26,310 nt of DNA from a virus (IMGVR_UViG_3300043395_001487:1-26310), one strand, 5' to 3'; positions 7,161-14,943 are shown, numbered from the stretch's first letter. Translations and numbers: made by a program. The notes: a model not told the origin generated them from the letters alone.

Positions 7161-9239
7161 ATGGATGTTCGTCTTCCAAATGGAACTGTAATCAAGAATG
7201 TGCCTGAAGGAACATCCAAGGCGCAAATTCAGGCTCTAGCCATTAGGAATGGGTTAGCCAAAGAAGCAGATTTTGGCGCAGTTCCTCAGGCACAAGAATC
7301 TGAAGATTCTGGAGCAATGTATTCACCAGAAGGAATACCTTTAATTGCGACAAGAGAAATGCCAACAAGACAACAGGTTTATCAAACAATCAAGCCTGTT
7401 ATTGCGCCAACTGTTGAGGCGCTTGGCTCTGTTGCTGGAGGCGTTCTTGGTGCGCCTGCTGGCCCGATGGGGATGCTTGGCGGTGCTGGCCTTGGCTATG
7501 GCATAAGCAAAGAGGCTTTGAACCTTGCAGATATTTATTTTGGCGGTCAGGCTCCAAGACAAGGCATTCAACAAGTAACAGAGCCTATTCAGAATATCCT
7601 TGAAGGCGCAACTTATGAGGCCGCTGGTCGAGTTGCTGCGCCATTGATTGCTCGTGGCCTTGGAAGAGTTGCTGATGTTGTTTTGCCCTCTGCACCATCT
7701 TCTGCACAACTAAAGGCTGGTCAGATTGCAAGGGAGACTCTTGGAAAAGACTTGCCTGCGGTATTAGACATCCTTAAAAATGCCAAGCCTGGTCAGAGCG
7801 TGGCTGAAATTACCGCATCAATTGAAAACCCAACTTGGCAGGCTTTGGTGAGTAATGCTCTTGAGCGTGACCCACAGTTTGTTAGAAAAGTTCGGATGTT
7901 TGGTGAAGATGAGTCTTTGAAGGCTTTATCTAAGTTGGCTGGTGGAGAAAATGCCGCAGAAACTAGGCAAATTTTGGAAAATGCTAAGTCTGCACTGACA
8001 ACGGTTACTGGGCCAGTTCGTGAAACAGCTTTGAATCGTGCCAATCTTGGTAGAGCCGTTGCTGAATATGAGGCCGAGGCTGGAAAACTCTCCGCAGAAG
8101 CGGCGGATGAAGTTCAAAAAGTGCGTGATTTGATAAAGGCAGGTGAATTGGCTCAGGCTTCTGCCCGACTTGATTTGATCAAGCGTGGTCTTCCTGTTGG
8201 GCTTACCAAATACACATATAAAAATGAGTTAGCTGAGAAAGCCTTTGGAGAATGGTCAGACAGAGCTGCTCAGGCATCTCTTGATCTTGGTCAAGGCTCT
8301 CGATTCGCCCAAAGTGCGGCTGATGCTCTAAGAAGTGTTGGAATTAAGCCACTACAAGGCAATGCCTTGGCGCAAAGAATATCAAGCATTGCAGACAATC
8401 CGTCTTTTGCTGGAGATGATGTTCTGATTGGGGCTGTCAACAGTGTTGCCGATGACATTGCAAAATGGACTAATAACGGTGGAATCATTGATGCCCGTGC
8501 CTTAGATGCAATTCGCAAGAACTCTGTCAATGCTGCCATTCAAAAACTGCGTCCAGGCATGGATGCTACGGCGCAGAGAAACCTTGCATCCAAGGTGCTG
8601 ACAGACATCAAGCCATTGCTTGTCAATGCCATTGAGGATGCTGGAGGCGTTGGTTATCGGCAGTATTTAGATGACTATGCCAAGGGTATGCAACGGATTG
8701 CCGAGAGAAAGTTATCTGGAGAGGCTCTGAGGCTCTGGAAAACCAATCCTGATGAGTTTGTCAGGCTGGTCAACAATGAGTCTCCTGAGGCCGTTGAGAA
8801 GATTCTTGGCCCTGGTCGATACAACATTGCTACCGAACTGTCTGACAATGCTTTGTCTACGCTTACAGAGCAGGCTCAAAAGCGTATGACTCAGCTTTCT
8901 GTGGCTGAACAGGCTTCTGAAGGCAAAAAAGCCTTGTCTGAACTGATTAAACAACAGACATCTGTGTTTAGATTTCCGTCTTTCCTAAGTTTCTGGGCTT
9001 CTGCTGGAAACAAGGCGCTTTCCGAATTTGAAAAGGCTGTTGGCAAAGAAACCATCAATTTGCTGACTCAGGCCATGAAATCCCCTGCTGGTGCTGCCAA
9101 TATTCTTGAGCAATTGCCTGCGGTTGAGCGCAACAAAGTTCTTTCTTTGATGGCAGACCCGACGAAATGGAGCACTAAAACTGGCTTGACTGGCAGTGCG
9201 GTATTACGGGAGGCGGCACAGTCCCTAACTGAAGAGTAA
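7161..9239 (+). CDS. Large internal virion / DNA transfer protein, 692 aa
   Basis: AGGTGATGAC precedes the ATG. Residues 1-32 (MDVRLPNGTVIKNVPEGTSK and onward) are a small N-terminal module common to virion proteins of environmental podoviruses. Residues 75-130 are Gly/Ala/Pro-rich and hydrophobic (GSVAGGVLGAPAGPMGMLGG), a possible membrane-active stretch. From about 170 to 690 it is almost entirely helical and Ala/Leu/Lys-rich. No lytic transglycosylase signature is visible. Size and position as the last and largest of three make a conduit or ejection role the best guess. Confidence 0.65.
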   Translation: MDVRLPNGTVIKNVPEGTSKAQIQALAIRNGLAKEADFGAVPQAQESEDSGAMYSPEGIPLIATREMPTRQQVYQTIKPVIAPTVEALGSVAGGVLGAPAGPMGMLGGAGLGYGISKEALNLADIYFGGQAPRQGIQQVTEPIQNILEGATYEAAGRVAAPLIARGLGRVADVVLPSAPSSAQLKAGQIARETLGKDLPAVLDILKNAKPGQSVAEITASIENPTWQALVSNALERDPQFVRKVRMFGEDESLKALSKLAGGENAAETRQILENAKSALTTVTGPVRETALNRANLGRAVAEYEAEAGKLSAEAADEVQKVRDLIKAGELAQASARLDLIKRGLPVGLTKYTYKNELAEKAFGEWSDRAAQASLDLGQGSRFAQSAADALRSVGIKPLQGNALAQRISSIADNPSFAGDDVLIGAVNSVADDIAKWTNNGGIIDARALDAIRKNSVNAAIQKLRPGMDATAQRNLASKVLTDIKPLLVNAIEDAGGVGYRQYLDDYAKGMQRIAERKLSGEALRLWKTNPDEFVRLVNNESPEAVEKILGPGRYNIATELSDNALSTLTEQAQKRMTQLSVAEQASEGKKALSELIKQQTSVFRFPSFLSFWASAGNKALSEFEKAVGKETINLLTQAMKSPAGAANILEQLPAVERNKVLSLMADPTKWSTKTGLTGSAVLREAAQSLTEE

Positions 9240-9241
9240 TC

Positions 9242-9742
9242 ATGGAACCGATCAGCACTGCATTAGCCGCCTTTGCAGCCGTACAGAAGGCTGTACAAGT
9301 CATTAAACAGGCTCAGAAGACTGTTAATGATGTTGGCTCACTCGCTCCTATGCTGGGGCAGTATTTTGGGGCTAAGAAGGACGCTACGCAGGCGCTAGAG
9401 CAGGCCAAGAAAGAGGGTGGCTCATCCCTTGCCAAAGCAGTTGAGATTGAGATTCAACTGATGCAACAAAGGGAGTGGGAAGAGGGTCTGAAGATGATCT
9501 TCTTCCAGACTGGACGGGCTGATGTTTGGGAAGCCATCCAAAAGCGTGTGGCTGAGGGCGAACAGGCAGAGCGTGAGGCTCGTCGCCGTGCCAATGATGC
9601 CGCCAAGAAACGGGCTAAGAAGATGGCTCAGATGGTTGAGATAGGCATTGCTATTGGCCTTCTCGTGCTTCTGGTTCCTCCGCTGATCTGGGTGCTGATT
9701 CAGGGTTTGTTGTACGCCAAAGAACAAGGGTGGTTCAAATGA
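9242..9742 (+). CDS. Helical membrane-anchored protein, 166 aa
   Basis: Residues 1-30 form an Ala/Val helix (ALAAFAAVQKAVQVIKQAQK); 45-130 are charged, with a strongly basic block around 111-128 (REARRRANDAAKKRAKKM); residues 132-158 are a clear hydrophobic membrane segment with a PP kink; the tail is KEQGWFK. It starts two bases after the large ejection protein and its stop overlaps the next ATG (AAATGA), so it bridges the ejection and lysis blocks. It may be a fourth small virion protein or a lysis accessory. Family not recognised. Confidence 0.65.
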   Translation: MEPISTALAAFAAVQKAVQVIKQAQKTVNDVGSLAPMLGQYFGAKKDATQALEQAKKEGGSSLAKAVEIEIQLMQQREWEEGLKMIFFQTGRADVWEAIQKRVAEGEQAEREARRRANDAAKKRAKKMAQMVEIGIAIGLLVLLVPPLIWVLIQGLLYAKEQGWFK

Positions 9743-9990
9743 ACGATGAAGACCCTATGGGCTACTTCCTCAAGAAGTTGGCCCTATACACCGTCGCCAT
9801 GCTCTATATCGTGCTGTTGGCTGGCATTCTCACTGGTTGTGATATGCCTGAGTTCTACCGCTATCAGTGCATGGACTCAAAGAACTGGGATAAACCCGCC
9901 TGTAAGCGTCCTGAATGCGAGATTTTGGGCGAATGTCCTGACCAACTGATGAAGCCAGAACTGACTAAGGGGCAAAACAATGAACGCTGA
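9739..9990 (+). CDS. Probable lipoprotein, 83 aa, Cys-rich
   Basis: AAGGG is 8 nt upstream of the ATG at 9739, which overlaps the preceding stop; an in-frame GTG at 9730 is less likely. Residues 11-32 are hydrophobic and end in a lipobox-like ILTGC, so Cys-32 could be lipidated. The remainder is short and Cys-rich (YQCMDSKNWDKPACKRPEC, then GECPDQL). Lipoproteins next to holin and lysin genes often act as outer-membrane spanin subunits, but it lacks the proline-rich sequence of a classic Rz1, so that role is a guess. Confidence 0.7.
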   Translation: MNDEDPMGYFLKKLALYTVAMLYIVLLAGILTGCDMPEFYRYQCMDSKNWDKPACKRPECEILGECPDQLMKPELTKGQNNER

Positions 9991-10330
9991 AACTATTGAA
10001 GCCAAGATCAAACTGATGATTGCCGCCACCTTCTGTTTTACAGTGGTGTGCATGGTCAGTCTGTCCATGTTTAGCCTTGTGTTTGTTCCTCAGCCAATGT
10101 CTGGGATTGCCCCTGCTGACAAACAGTTTTTCTTCCTTTTGTCTGACATGAGTAAGTACATACTTGGCTCATTGGGCACTTTGCTTGCTATTAAGGGCAA
10201 AGACATGGTGAAAGAGGCTTTGAGCAAGGAGCCTGACCCTGAGAAGCCTGAAGAAAAGGGCACTTGGACGGGTAGAGGCGATAAACCTGAATGGGTAAAG
10301 GAGAAGACTGATGCTACCAATGATCGCTAG
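9980..10330 (+). CDS. Small membrane protein in the lysis block, 116 aa
   Basis: AAGGGG lies 7 nt before the ATG, which overlaps the lipoprotein gene by 11 nt. A hydrophobic helix spans residues 10-36 and a second, weaker one about 56-73 (KYILGSLGTLLAIKG). The C-terminal 40 residues are highly charged and Pro/Glu/Lys-rich. Two membrane segments with a charged cytoplasmic tail fit a class II holin, antiholin or pinholin topology, but the next gene is the better holin candidate. Its stop lies inside the next gene's start region (20-nt overlap). Confidence 0.65.
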   Translation: MNAETIEAKIKLMIAATFCFTVVCMVSLSMFSLVFVPQPMSGIAPADKQFFFLLSDMSKYILGSLGTLLAIKGKDMVKEALSKEPDPEKPEEKGTWTGRGDKPEWVKEKTDATNDR

Positions 10331-10790
10331 TATTGTTTCTGGGCTGATTAGCAATGGCTTGCCAAAGGTGGCTGATGCGGTCATGGAGAAGGGCGTTGAC
10401 TATGTTCAGGGCAAGCTGGGCGTAGAGTTAAAGCCTGAAGGTCAGATGAGCCAGGAAGATGTCTCTAAGCTCAAAGAAGCGGCTATGAAACACGAAGAGT
10501 TCATGGCTGAACTGGACGAAAAGAGCCGTCAGAGAGCCACTGATATGCAGATGCAGGCCATGAAGTCAGATGACCCATTGGTGCGCCGTTTCGTCTATTT
10601 CTTCATTGGTTTTTGGTCTATCTTTGCCGCAGCATTCATTCCTAGCCTGATTTGGCTGGACATTCCTGACCAAAATATGCGCTTTGCAGACACGATTGTC
10701 GGCTATGTGATGGGCAGTGTTGTGACCTCTATGTTTGCCTTCCTTCTGGGGTCTAGTCAAGGCTCACGGATGAAGGATGACAAGAAATGA
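10311..10790 (+). CDS. Holin candidate, GTA-type 3TM holin-like, 159 aa
   Basis: AAGGAG is 7 nt before the ATG. The N-terminal MIASIVSGLISNGLPKVADA with a following helix, a charged middle (residues 45-90, KLKEAAMKHEEFMAELDEKS), and hydrophobic segments at about 94-115 and 127-147 resemble the holin family associated with gene transfer agents and many phages (PF11351-type), where ADDPLVRR-like text precedes the membrane pair; here it is SDDPLVRR. It would permeabilise the inner membrane to release the endolysin encoded immediately downstream (overlap of 4 nt, ATGA). Confidence 0.7.
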   Translation: MLPMIASIVSGLISNGLPKVADAVMEKGVDYVQGKLGVELKPEGQMSQEDVSKLKEAAMKHEEFMAELDEKSRQRATDMQMQAMKSDDPLVRRFVYFFIGFWSIFAAAFIPSLIWLDIPDQNMRFADTIVGYVMGSVVTSMFAFLLGSSQGSRMKDDKK

Positions 10791-11437
10791 CCCCTGCAAT
10801 AGAGCAATTGGTAGCCGCTGGCGTGAAAGAGCCTGATAAATGGCTCTCAGCCATCCAACATACTTGCAGTCAGTTTCAGATCAGTAATGAGCGTAGGATT
10901 GCTGGTTTCTTGGCTCAGACTGCCCATGAATCGGCTGGATTTACTGCTTTGACAGAGAATCTGAACTACTCTGCCGACACAATGGCGGTAGTTTGGCCTA
11001 ATCGATTCGCTGAAAAAGGGCCTGATGGCAAGCCCATCAAAGAAAATGGCAAAAATAAGCCTAACAAGTTTGCCCTTGCTCTGCATCGCAAACCAGAGAT
11101 GATCGCTAATGTAGTCTATTCTGCCCGAATGGGCAATGGGTCTATTGAGTCTGGAGAAGGCTGGAAATACCGTGGTAGAGGCTTAAAACAGCTCACAGGC
11201 AAGGATAACTACACTCGGTGTGGTCAGGGGCTAGGAATCGACCTTGTAGGCTCTCCTGACCTCCTTTTAGAGCCTCAGTATGCTGCCATGAGTGCTGGAT
11301 GGTTTTGGAAGACCAATAAGTGCTTTGAATTTGCTGACAATAACGATTTTGACGGTCTAACCAAACGAATCAATGGTGGATTGATCGGCTTGGCAGACCG
11401 TAAAAGTCGCTATGAGCGTGTTTTAGCGACATTCTAA
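10787..11437 (+). CDS. Endolysin, GH19 chitinase-like muramidase, 216 aa
   Basis: The ATG overlaps the holin stop. Residues 43-52 (AQTAHESAGF) contain the catalytic Glu-48 of glycoside hydrolase family 19; TENLNYSADTM follows with Glu-57 as the likely second acid. GRGLKQLTGKDNY (about 129-141) is the conserved substrate-groove segment, and the C-terminus carries FDGLTKRINGG. No signal peptide is visible, so export depends on a holin. It would cleave peptidoglycan glycan strands at lysis. Length is normal for phage GH19 lysins. Its TAA overlaps the TAG of the converging leftward operon. Confidence 0.9.
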   Translation: MTPAIEQLVAAGVKEPDKWLSAIQHTCSQFQISNERRIAGFLAQTAHESAGFTALTENLNYSADTMAVVWPNRFAEKGPDGKPIKENGKNKPNKFALALHRKPEMIANVVYSARMGNGSIESGEGWKYRGRGLKQLTGKDNYTRCGQGLGIDLVGSPDLLLEPQYAAMSAGWFWKTNKCFEFADNNDFDGLTKRINGGLIGLADRKSRYERVLATF

Positions 11438-11724
11438 GTTCTTATATCCACCCATCTGCTTTTGCAAACCTCTTTGAATCGGTCTTTGGGGTGAGGACAA
11501 TCTTGTGGCGGGACAACTACCATAAAGACTGCCTGATACTGACCCCTTGACCCTGGCTCTCTGACCCACCTATCAATGTAGGCATCAGGCATCTTTCTCA
11601 GACTGCTCTTGATGGTTTTGATGTGATAGATGTGAGGCAATTCAGCATGGATTTGCTTGGCAGTTTTGCCATTAGGGTTGTCCCTGAGAACTGCTCTGAT
11701 TGCTGGTGTATGCGGCTTTTTCAC
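11434..11724 (-). CDS. Winged-helix-like small protein, 96 aa (GTG start)
   Basis: A GTG at 11724 has AGGAG 5 nt upstream; the longer frame opens only with TTG, so GTG is preferred. Residues 5-45 (HTPAIRAVLRDNPNGKTAKQ then IHAELPHIYHIKTIKSSLRK) look like a winged helix with a recognition helix near 33-43, followed by a wing-like GSRGQYQAVFMVVVPP. It is the last gene of the leftward operon and overlaps the preceding gene by 53 nt. A transcription-regulator role is plausible; no named family. Confidence 0.65.
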   Translation of the reverse strand: MKKPHTPAIRAVLRDNPNGKTAKQIHAELPHIYHIKTIKSSLRKMPDAYIDRWVREPGSRGQYQAVFMVVVPPQDCPHPKDRFKEVCKSRWVDIRT

Positions 11725-11881
11725 GCTTTCTCCTGAAGAACCAATCAATAGCCCATTTGCTCACTCCAAACCGACTGGCAATCTCTTGGTGAGAAAACCC
11801 CTGTTCTTTGAGCTTCTGTGCCCTTGCATGATCAAAATTAGCTGGCTTTTTTCCAGCCCCTGGTCGTGCTCCACCTCTCAT
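11672..11881 (-). CDS. Helix-turn-helix protein, 69 aa
   Basis: Start at the ATG overlapping the upstream stop (AAATGAG), with AGAGGA 5 nt before it. After a basic N-terminus (MRGGARPGAGKKPANF) the segment ARAQKLKEQGFSHQEIASRF followed by GVSKWAIDWFFRR is a textbook helix-turn-helix of the resolvase/recombinase-tail or sigma-like type. RPGAGKKP is a motif often found at the N-terminus of small phage DNA-binding proteins and small terminases. It could be a transcription regulator. It is one of three candidate DNA binders near the left end of this operon that might act at the operator array at 22028-22099. Confidence 0.7.
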   Translation of the reverse strand: MRGGARPGAGKKPANFDHARAQKLKEQGFSHQEIASRFGVSKWAIDWFFRRKREKAAYTSNQSSSQGQP

Positions 11882-12090
11882 TTGTTTCCTCTGCTTTCTA
11901 TTGCAACAGCACAGTCCCAAGCCGTTCCATCATCTTCCCATAGGTCTTCACACAGTTGGGCACACGCCTCACGCTCATGGGCAATAGCAAGGGCGTAGAA
12001 ACGCACCAATTCTTTTCGATGGTTAATCATGACATCGTGTGACTCAAAACCAGCCTGTCTTGCCATTTGGAGAATTTCATCTTGAGTCAT
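11878..12090 (-). CDS. Hypothetical phage protein, 70 aa
   Basis: AAGGAG lies 7 nt before the ATG at 12090; the longer frame to 12195 is inside the upstream gene. Content: MTQDEILQMARQAGFESHD, then ELVRFYALAIAHEREACAQL and CEDLWEDDGTAWDCAVAIES. The pattern AREAGF, helix, EREACAxxC, xAIRxRG is very widespread in phages and prophages, where the function is unknown. It overlaps the upstream gene by 14 nt and the next by 4 nt. Confidence 0.75.
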   Translation of the reverse strand: MTQDEILQMARQAGFESHDVMINHRKELVRFYALAIAHEREACAQLCEDLWEDDGTAWDCAVAIESRGNK

Positions 12091-12529
12091 GGTTCTTCTC
12101 CTTGAGTTTGGCTTCAATGGCTTTTGCAAAATTAAAACATTTTTCAAATGTGTAAAAACCATTTTGTTCATCAAGAATCTTTGATACATCAACATCCGTC
12201 AGCCCCTGCCATTCACGCTTGGGTGGGGATGTGTAGAGGTGATGAACCCCATCAGGCAATTCACCGAACCATTTTGCTGTTGGCACAAATTCGTATTTGT
12301 CTTTCTCTTTGTGTCCTAACGCCACAGGCTCTGGCTCTGGCTTACGCTTTGGCTCCCAACCCAATGCAGTTGCTATACGAACAGCCGCAGAATGGTCTAT
12401 GACAGGCTCTGGTTGTTCCAAGGCTTGTTTGATGGCGGTGATGGCGTCAATCGTCCTTAGTGTTGTCAACCCTGCTTTTTCAAAATGTCCCAACGCCTCC
12501 AACGCCAGCCTCAATGCTTCGTCTTTCAT
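12077..12529 (-). CDS. Hypothetical modular phage protein, 150 aa
   Basis: AGAGGA is 5 nt before the ATG, which overlaps the upstream stop. The N-terminal module (residues 1-40, KDEALRLALEALGHFEKAGL and ITAIKQALEQPEP) and the C-terminal module (LYTSPPKREWQGLTDVDVSK, about 97-118) both recur in many mosaic early-region phage proteins, joined by a Pro/Glu-rich linker (KRKPEPEPVALG). The role is unknown. The last helix FNFAKAIEAKLKEKN is charged. Confidence 0.7.
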   Translation of the reverse strand: MKDEALRLALEALGHFEKAGLTTLRTIDAITAIKQALEQPEPVIDHSAAVRIATALGWEPKRKPEPEPVALGHKEKDKYEFVPTAKWFGELPDGVHHLYTSPPKREWQGLTDVDVSKILDEQNGFYTFEKCFNFAKAIEAKLKEKNHDSR

Positions 12530-12681
12530 TTCAATCCTCTCATTTCCCAGCCCAAAAGAAAGTATTTCCAGCGGGTCTGGACAGTATTGCTGACATAGCC
12601 CTGATTTTTTCTTTTCAACTCTTCCTTTGAATAGCCGTTTGCCTTCATTAGCATTTCAAAGACCTTTTGAGCTTCAATCAT
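12526..12681 (-). CDS. Small hypothetical protein, 51 aa
   Basis: ATG overlaps the upstream stop (ACATGA); GAGGG lies about 4 nt upstream. It encodes MIEAQKVFEMLMKANGYSKE then ELKRKNQGYVSNTVQTRWKY and FLLGWEMRGLK, a short, probably all-helical protein with a Trp/aromatic C-terminal helix. The exact fit between neighbours (4-nt overlaps at both ends) is the main reason to accept it. Similar short proteins with a VQTRWxYFxxGWE ending are frequent in phage early regions, to my recollection; no function known. Confidence 0.65.
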   Translation of the reverse strand: MIEAQKVFEMLMKANGYSKEELKRKNQGYVSNTVQTRWKYFLLGWEMRGLK

Positions 12682-12995
12682 GTTGCCCTCATAATTCGTT
12701 GATTACGACCTGATTTGCCTTTGCGAACACCAATAATTTCAATGTGACCCTTTTCGTATAGGGCTTTGAATCTACCAGTCACAGAAGAGTATGGGAGATG
12801 CGGGAACTCGGCAAGCACTTCATCTGAAATACAACCCTCTGGGAAGCGTTTTATGGCCTCCAAGACCATTTGCTCCATCTTTGTTGTATCGATTTTCTCT
12901 GCTGCCTCATACGAGGTTACAGGGTCATCTCTACGAACCAGCCTATGGATGGGTGTGCCGAACTTCTCTTTGACGAATTGAAATGGATTGAACAT
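12678..12995 (-). CDS. Winged-helix DNA-binding protein, 105 aa
   Basis: AGGAG is 6 nt before the ATG. The N-terminus (residues 19-34, VRRDDPVTSYEAAEKI) is the typical lead-in of a phage winged-helix family in which DPxTSxxAA is conserved. Residues 40-90 form the wHTH (MVLEAIKRFPEGCISDEVLA, then YSSVTGRFKALYEKGHIEII), with the recognition helix near SSVTGRFKAL and a wing GVRKGKSGRN. Likely a regulator or a replication accessory. It is preceded by the only sizeable gap (about 100 nt) in this operon. Confidence 0.7.
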   Translation of the reverse strand: MFNPFQFVKEKFGTPIHRLVRRDDPVTSYEAAEKIDTTKMEQMVLEAIKRFPEGCISDEVLAEFPHLPYSSVTGRFKALYEKGHIEIIGVRKGKSGRNQRIMRAT

Positions 12996-13093
12996 GATTG
13001 ACTCCTATGAAAAATGGTGGGGTACTCGCTGCGTCTGGAAGGTACTTTCGACACGCATTTGCTATGCCGCCAGCATCCACTTTCCCCCGTAAC

Positions 13094-13342
13094 TCAGAAT
13101 GGCAAATCGTCATCCATCTCTTTAGACGGACGAGGAGTTGACTTGGCAGGCGGTTGCTCATCCTTGGGCGACAGTGCCAGACCCATAAATTTGCCACTCT
13201 TGCCCTCTTTAATCCAGGCTGATAGCCAATAGTCAGTGCCATTGACAATCATGCTTCCCTTGTAATCGGGGTGTTTCTCAGACTCTTTCTTGTCGTTTTT
13301 GAACAAAACGCCTGAGTTATCTCGTGCTTGCTTTTCCATCAT
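13094..13342 (-). CDS. Small SSB-like protein with acidic DDDLPF tail, 82 aa
   Basis: Two adjacent ATGs occur at 13342 and 13339; AAAGG spacing favours the second. The body (residues 8-62: [20 protein letters not shown], then [20 protein letters not shown] and [13 protein letters not shown]) is beta-rich and OB-fold-like. A Pro/Ser/Lys linker leads to the extreme C-terminus MDDDLPF, the same kind of tip that bacterial single-strand DNA-binding proteins use to recruit partners. It sits directly downstream of the ERF protein, as SSBs often do. Single-strand DNA binding is inferred from tail and context; the domain is shorter than classical SSB. Confidence 0.7.
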   Translation of the reverse strand: MMEKQARDNSGVLFKNDKKESEKHPDYKGSMIVNGTDYWLSAWIKEGKSGKFMGLALSPKDEQPPAKSTPRPSKEMDDDLPF

Positions 13343-13956
13343 TTGCCTTTCAGTGATTCATTGTGCTTCTTGAGTGCTGATCGCACATTGCTGGGCAGTT
13401 GCCCCCAAACATGGGTTTTCTCGTCAGCGTCTGTCAGACCCGAGAACTCTTCCCATGCGCCAATAATGTCGTCGGCATCAAAGCGGTCTTGGATGGCGAT
13501 TGCGACATCTTGTAATAGGCTCTCTCGTGACTCGTCTACCTCTACTTTGGTAGGACGAACGACAGGGCCATCACCTTTCTTGCCTGTTGTGGCATCTAGC
13601 GCATCATGCTCAACAATCTCAAGTGCTGCCACCCACAGATAGCGTCTGAGGTAGGTCTGCACAGCGCCAAGGTTTTGCACCTCATGGCAACCTTTGAGTG
13701 CGGCTGATGACATGGGGGATTCAATAACGATGACCTCATCTGGCTTCTCGTTGTTGACAATACGCATATCTGCTGTTTCTTTGCCAAAGCTAATCACTGA
13801 GGTTAGACCAACCTCTTTGAAGATTTGCAAGGCGGGAACTACGAAGTCTGATAGTTCAAAGTATTTGTAACCAGCGAACTTGTTTTGACCAGACTTGTTG
13901 AGTTTTGATTGATGGAAGCGTTCACGAGCTTCATTGAGTTTTTGATACACATTCAT
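13339..13956 (-). CDS. ERF-family single-strand annealing protein, 205 aa
   Basis: AGGAG is 6 nt before the ATG. Residues 21-50 ([20 protein letters not shown], then [11 protein letters not shown]) and 95-117 ([20 protein letters not shown] followed by VEH) are hallmark segments of the ERF superfamily, which anneals single-stranded DNA during phage recombination and genome circularisation. The C-terminal 60 residues are a charged helical tail. Together with the SSB-like protein downstream and the RuvC-like protein on the opposite operon it makes a recombination set. No cognate exonuclease gene was seen in the window. Confidence 0.9.
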   Translation of the reverse strand: MNVYQKLNEARERFHQSKLNKSGQNKFAGYKYFELSDFVVPALQIFKEVGLTSVISFGKETADMRIVNNEKPDEVIVIESPMSSAALKGCHEVQNLGAVQTYLRRYLWVAALEIVEHDALDATTGKKGDGPVVRPTKVEVDESRESLLQDVAIAIQDRFDADDIIGAWEEFSGLTDADEKTHVWGQLPSNVRSALKKHNESLKGK

Positions 13957-13983
13957 AGGTAACTCCTGTTGATTGAAGATTGA

Positions 13984-14187
13984 TTATAAATTTTTGTCGC
14001 CTGTTGACTCAAGTTTTTTCAGCAGATCAGAGATGATGATTGACATTCTGTGTATCTGCTTGTTGTGCTGACCCAACATGACCACAAAGTCATTCACCTG
14101 AGTTTCCAAAGAGTTAAGCCTTGTCAGCAACTCTTCTTCTCTCGGGCTATTGCTAGTCAGGTTGATAGAGCCAGTCTCTGTATTCAT
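13984..14187 (-). CDS. Small coiled-coil protein, 67 aa
   Basis: AAAGG lies 7 nt before the ATG. Residues 17-60 (EEELLTRLNSLETQVNDFVV, then MLGQHNKQIHRMSIIISDLL) show heptad-like Leu/Ile/Val spacing, a probable coiled coil, with a charged C-terminus (KKLESTGDKNL). It overlaps the upstream gene by 35 nt, which is more than its neighbours do. Function unknown; may be a short oligomeric accessory of the ERF module. Confidence 0.6.
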   Translation of the reverse strand: MNTETGSINLTSNSPREEELLTRLNSLETQVNDFVVMLGQHNKQIHRMSIIISDLLKKLESTGDKNL

Positions 14188-14416
14188 GTTTTAGCCTTTC
14201 AATGACCTTCTTAATGTCTTTGATGATGTTCTCTGGCAGATCGCCTGTGAATGGCTCATCTTCATCATTCTTGAAGACAGGCTCGTCATCATCGTTGATG
14301 AAGATTTCATATTTACATTCGAATCTTCCATCGCAATCAAAGTCTTGATCAATGACTTTCATGTAATACCAGTCGCCATTGAACGACCCTAAATCTTGCC
14401 AAGCATCGTCACTCAT
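14153..14416 (-). CDS. Acidic hypothetical protein, 87 aa
   Basis: AAGGAG is 6 nt before the ATG at 14416 and the start overlaps the upstream stop, which rules out the longer frame to 14452. The protein is strongly acidic (for example FINDDDEPVFKNDEDEPFTG) with aromatic residues at both ends (GSFNGDWYYMKVI and YRDWLYQPD). Small acidic early phage proteins often mimic DNA or inhibit host enzymes, but that is only a possibility here. Family not recognised. Confidence 0.65.
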   Translation of the reverse strand: MSDDAWQDLGSFNGDWYYMKVIDQDFDCDGRFECKYEIFINDDDEPVFKNDEDEPFTGDLPENIIKDIKKVIERLKHEYRDWLYQPD

Positions 14417-14604
14417 TTGAAGCTCCTTTTGAGTTGCTCTGCTGCAATCCAAGCGCCTAGTAGAGTGGCCTTAGAGTGCAACTCAGCAATGTCAGCCATA
14501 TAGCCCTCATACTGCTTGTGCAGGCATTTGTCGTGCAGACTCCTGACCACACGCTCCATCTCCATCAGCAAACTGCTGTAATCAACAAACTCACTTTTGC
14601 TCAT
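14413..14604 (-). CDS. Small hypothetical protein, 63 aa
   Basis: AAGGA lies 8 nt before the ATG at 14604. The sequence SEFVDYSSLLMEMERVVRSL followed by HDKCLHKQYEGYMADIAELH and SKATLLGAWIAAEQLKRSFK is wholly helical. Two in-frame codons further upstream lack a ribosome site. It overlaps the gene before it by 14 nt and the next by 4 nt. Family not recognised. Confidence 0.65.
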   Translation of the reverse strand: MSKSEFVDYSSLLMEMERVVRSLHDKCLHKQYEGYMADIAELHSKATLLGAWIAAEQLKRSFK

Positions 14605-14767
14605 AATGCTTTTCCTTGTTCTCAATGGGTGTCCAACCAAACTTCTTCCATGTTTGCGTCACATCAGTGGCTGATGCTGGCACATACACGAATTTCTTGT
14701 CTAGCAAGGTCTGAGGGCGAACCTCAGTCTGTGGGCGATGTTCCATCTTGATTGCCTTGAGTTTCAT
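14591..14767 (-). CDS. Small hypothetical protein, 58 aa
   Basis: ATG overlaps the upstream stop (AAATGA). It encodes MKLKAIKMEHRPQTEVRPQT, then LLDKKFVYVPASATDVTQTW and KKFGWTPIENKEKHYEQK. The TDVTQTWKKFGWTP stretch, with its spaced Trp residues, is the most distinctive part. Acceptance rests on the unbroken chain of overlapping stops and starts in this operon. Family not recognised. Confidence 0.6.
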   Translation of the reverse strand: MKLKAIKMEHRPQTEVRPQTLLDKKFVYVPASATDVTQTWKKFGWTPIENKEKHYEQK

Positions 14768-14943
14768 TTGACCCCCATTAGATTTAAGATTGCATCAATT
14801 GTTTTCCTGTCATAGGTTCCGTGGCACTCCAACTTTGCAACTGGAGTTCTAGTCATGTTTACAATTTTGACTGTGACCAAGAACTTGTCTCCCTTCTTAG
14901 TTGGGTCTGGAATATCCATGCTAATTCCTGTTGGCTTAGTCAT
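14764..14943 (-). CDS. Small beta-rich hypothetical protein, 59 aa
   Basis: The ATG shares one base with the TAA of the upstream gene (TAATG) and has GAGG about 8 nt upstream. The protein reads MTKPTGISMDIPDPTKKGDK, then FLVTVKIVNMTRTPVAKLEC and HGTYDRKTIDAILNLMGVK. Strand-rich first half and a final helix. Neither a metal site nor a membrane segment is evident. Family not recognised. Confidence 0.6.
   Translation of the reverse strand: MTKPTGISMDIPDPTKKGDKFLVTVKIVNMTRTPVAKLECHGTYDRKTIDAILNLMGVK

Noticed and set aside
12943-13248. Leftward frame overlapping the SSB-like and winged-helix genes
   Set aside because: It covers two better supported genes; only a GTG start with a doubtful site inside the 98-nt gap could give a short product.
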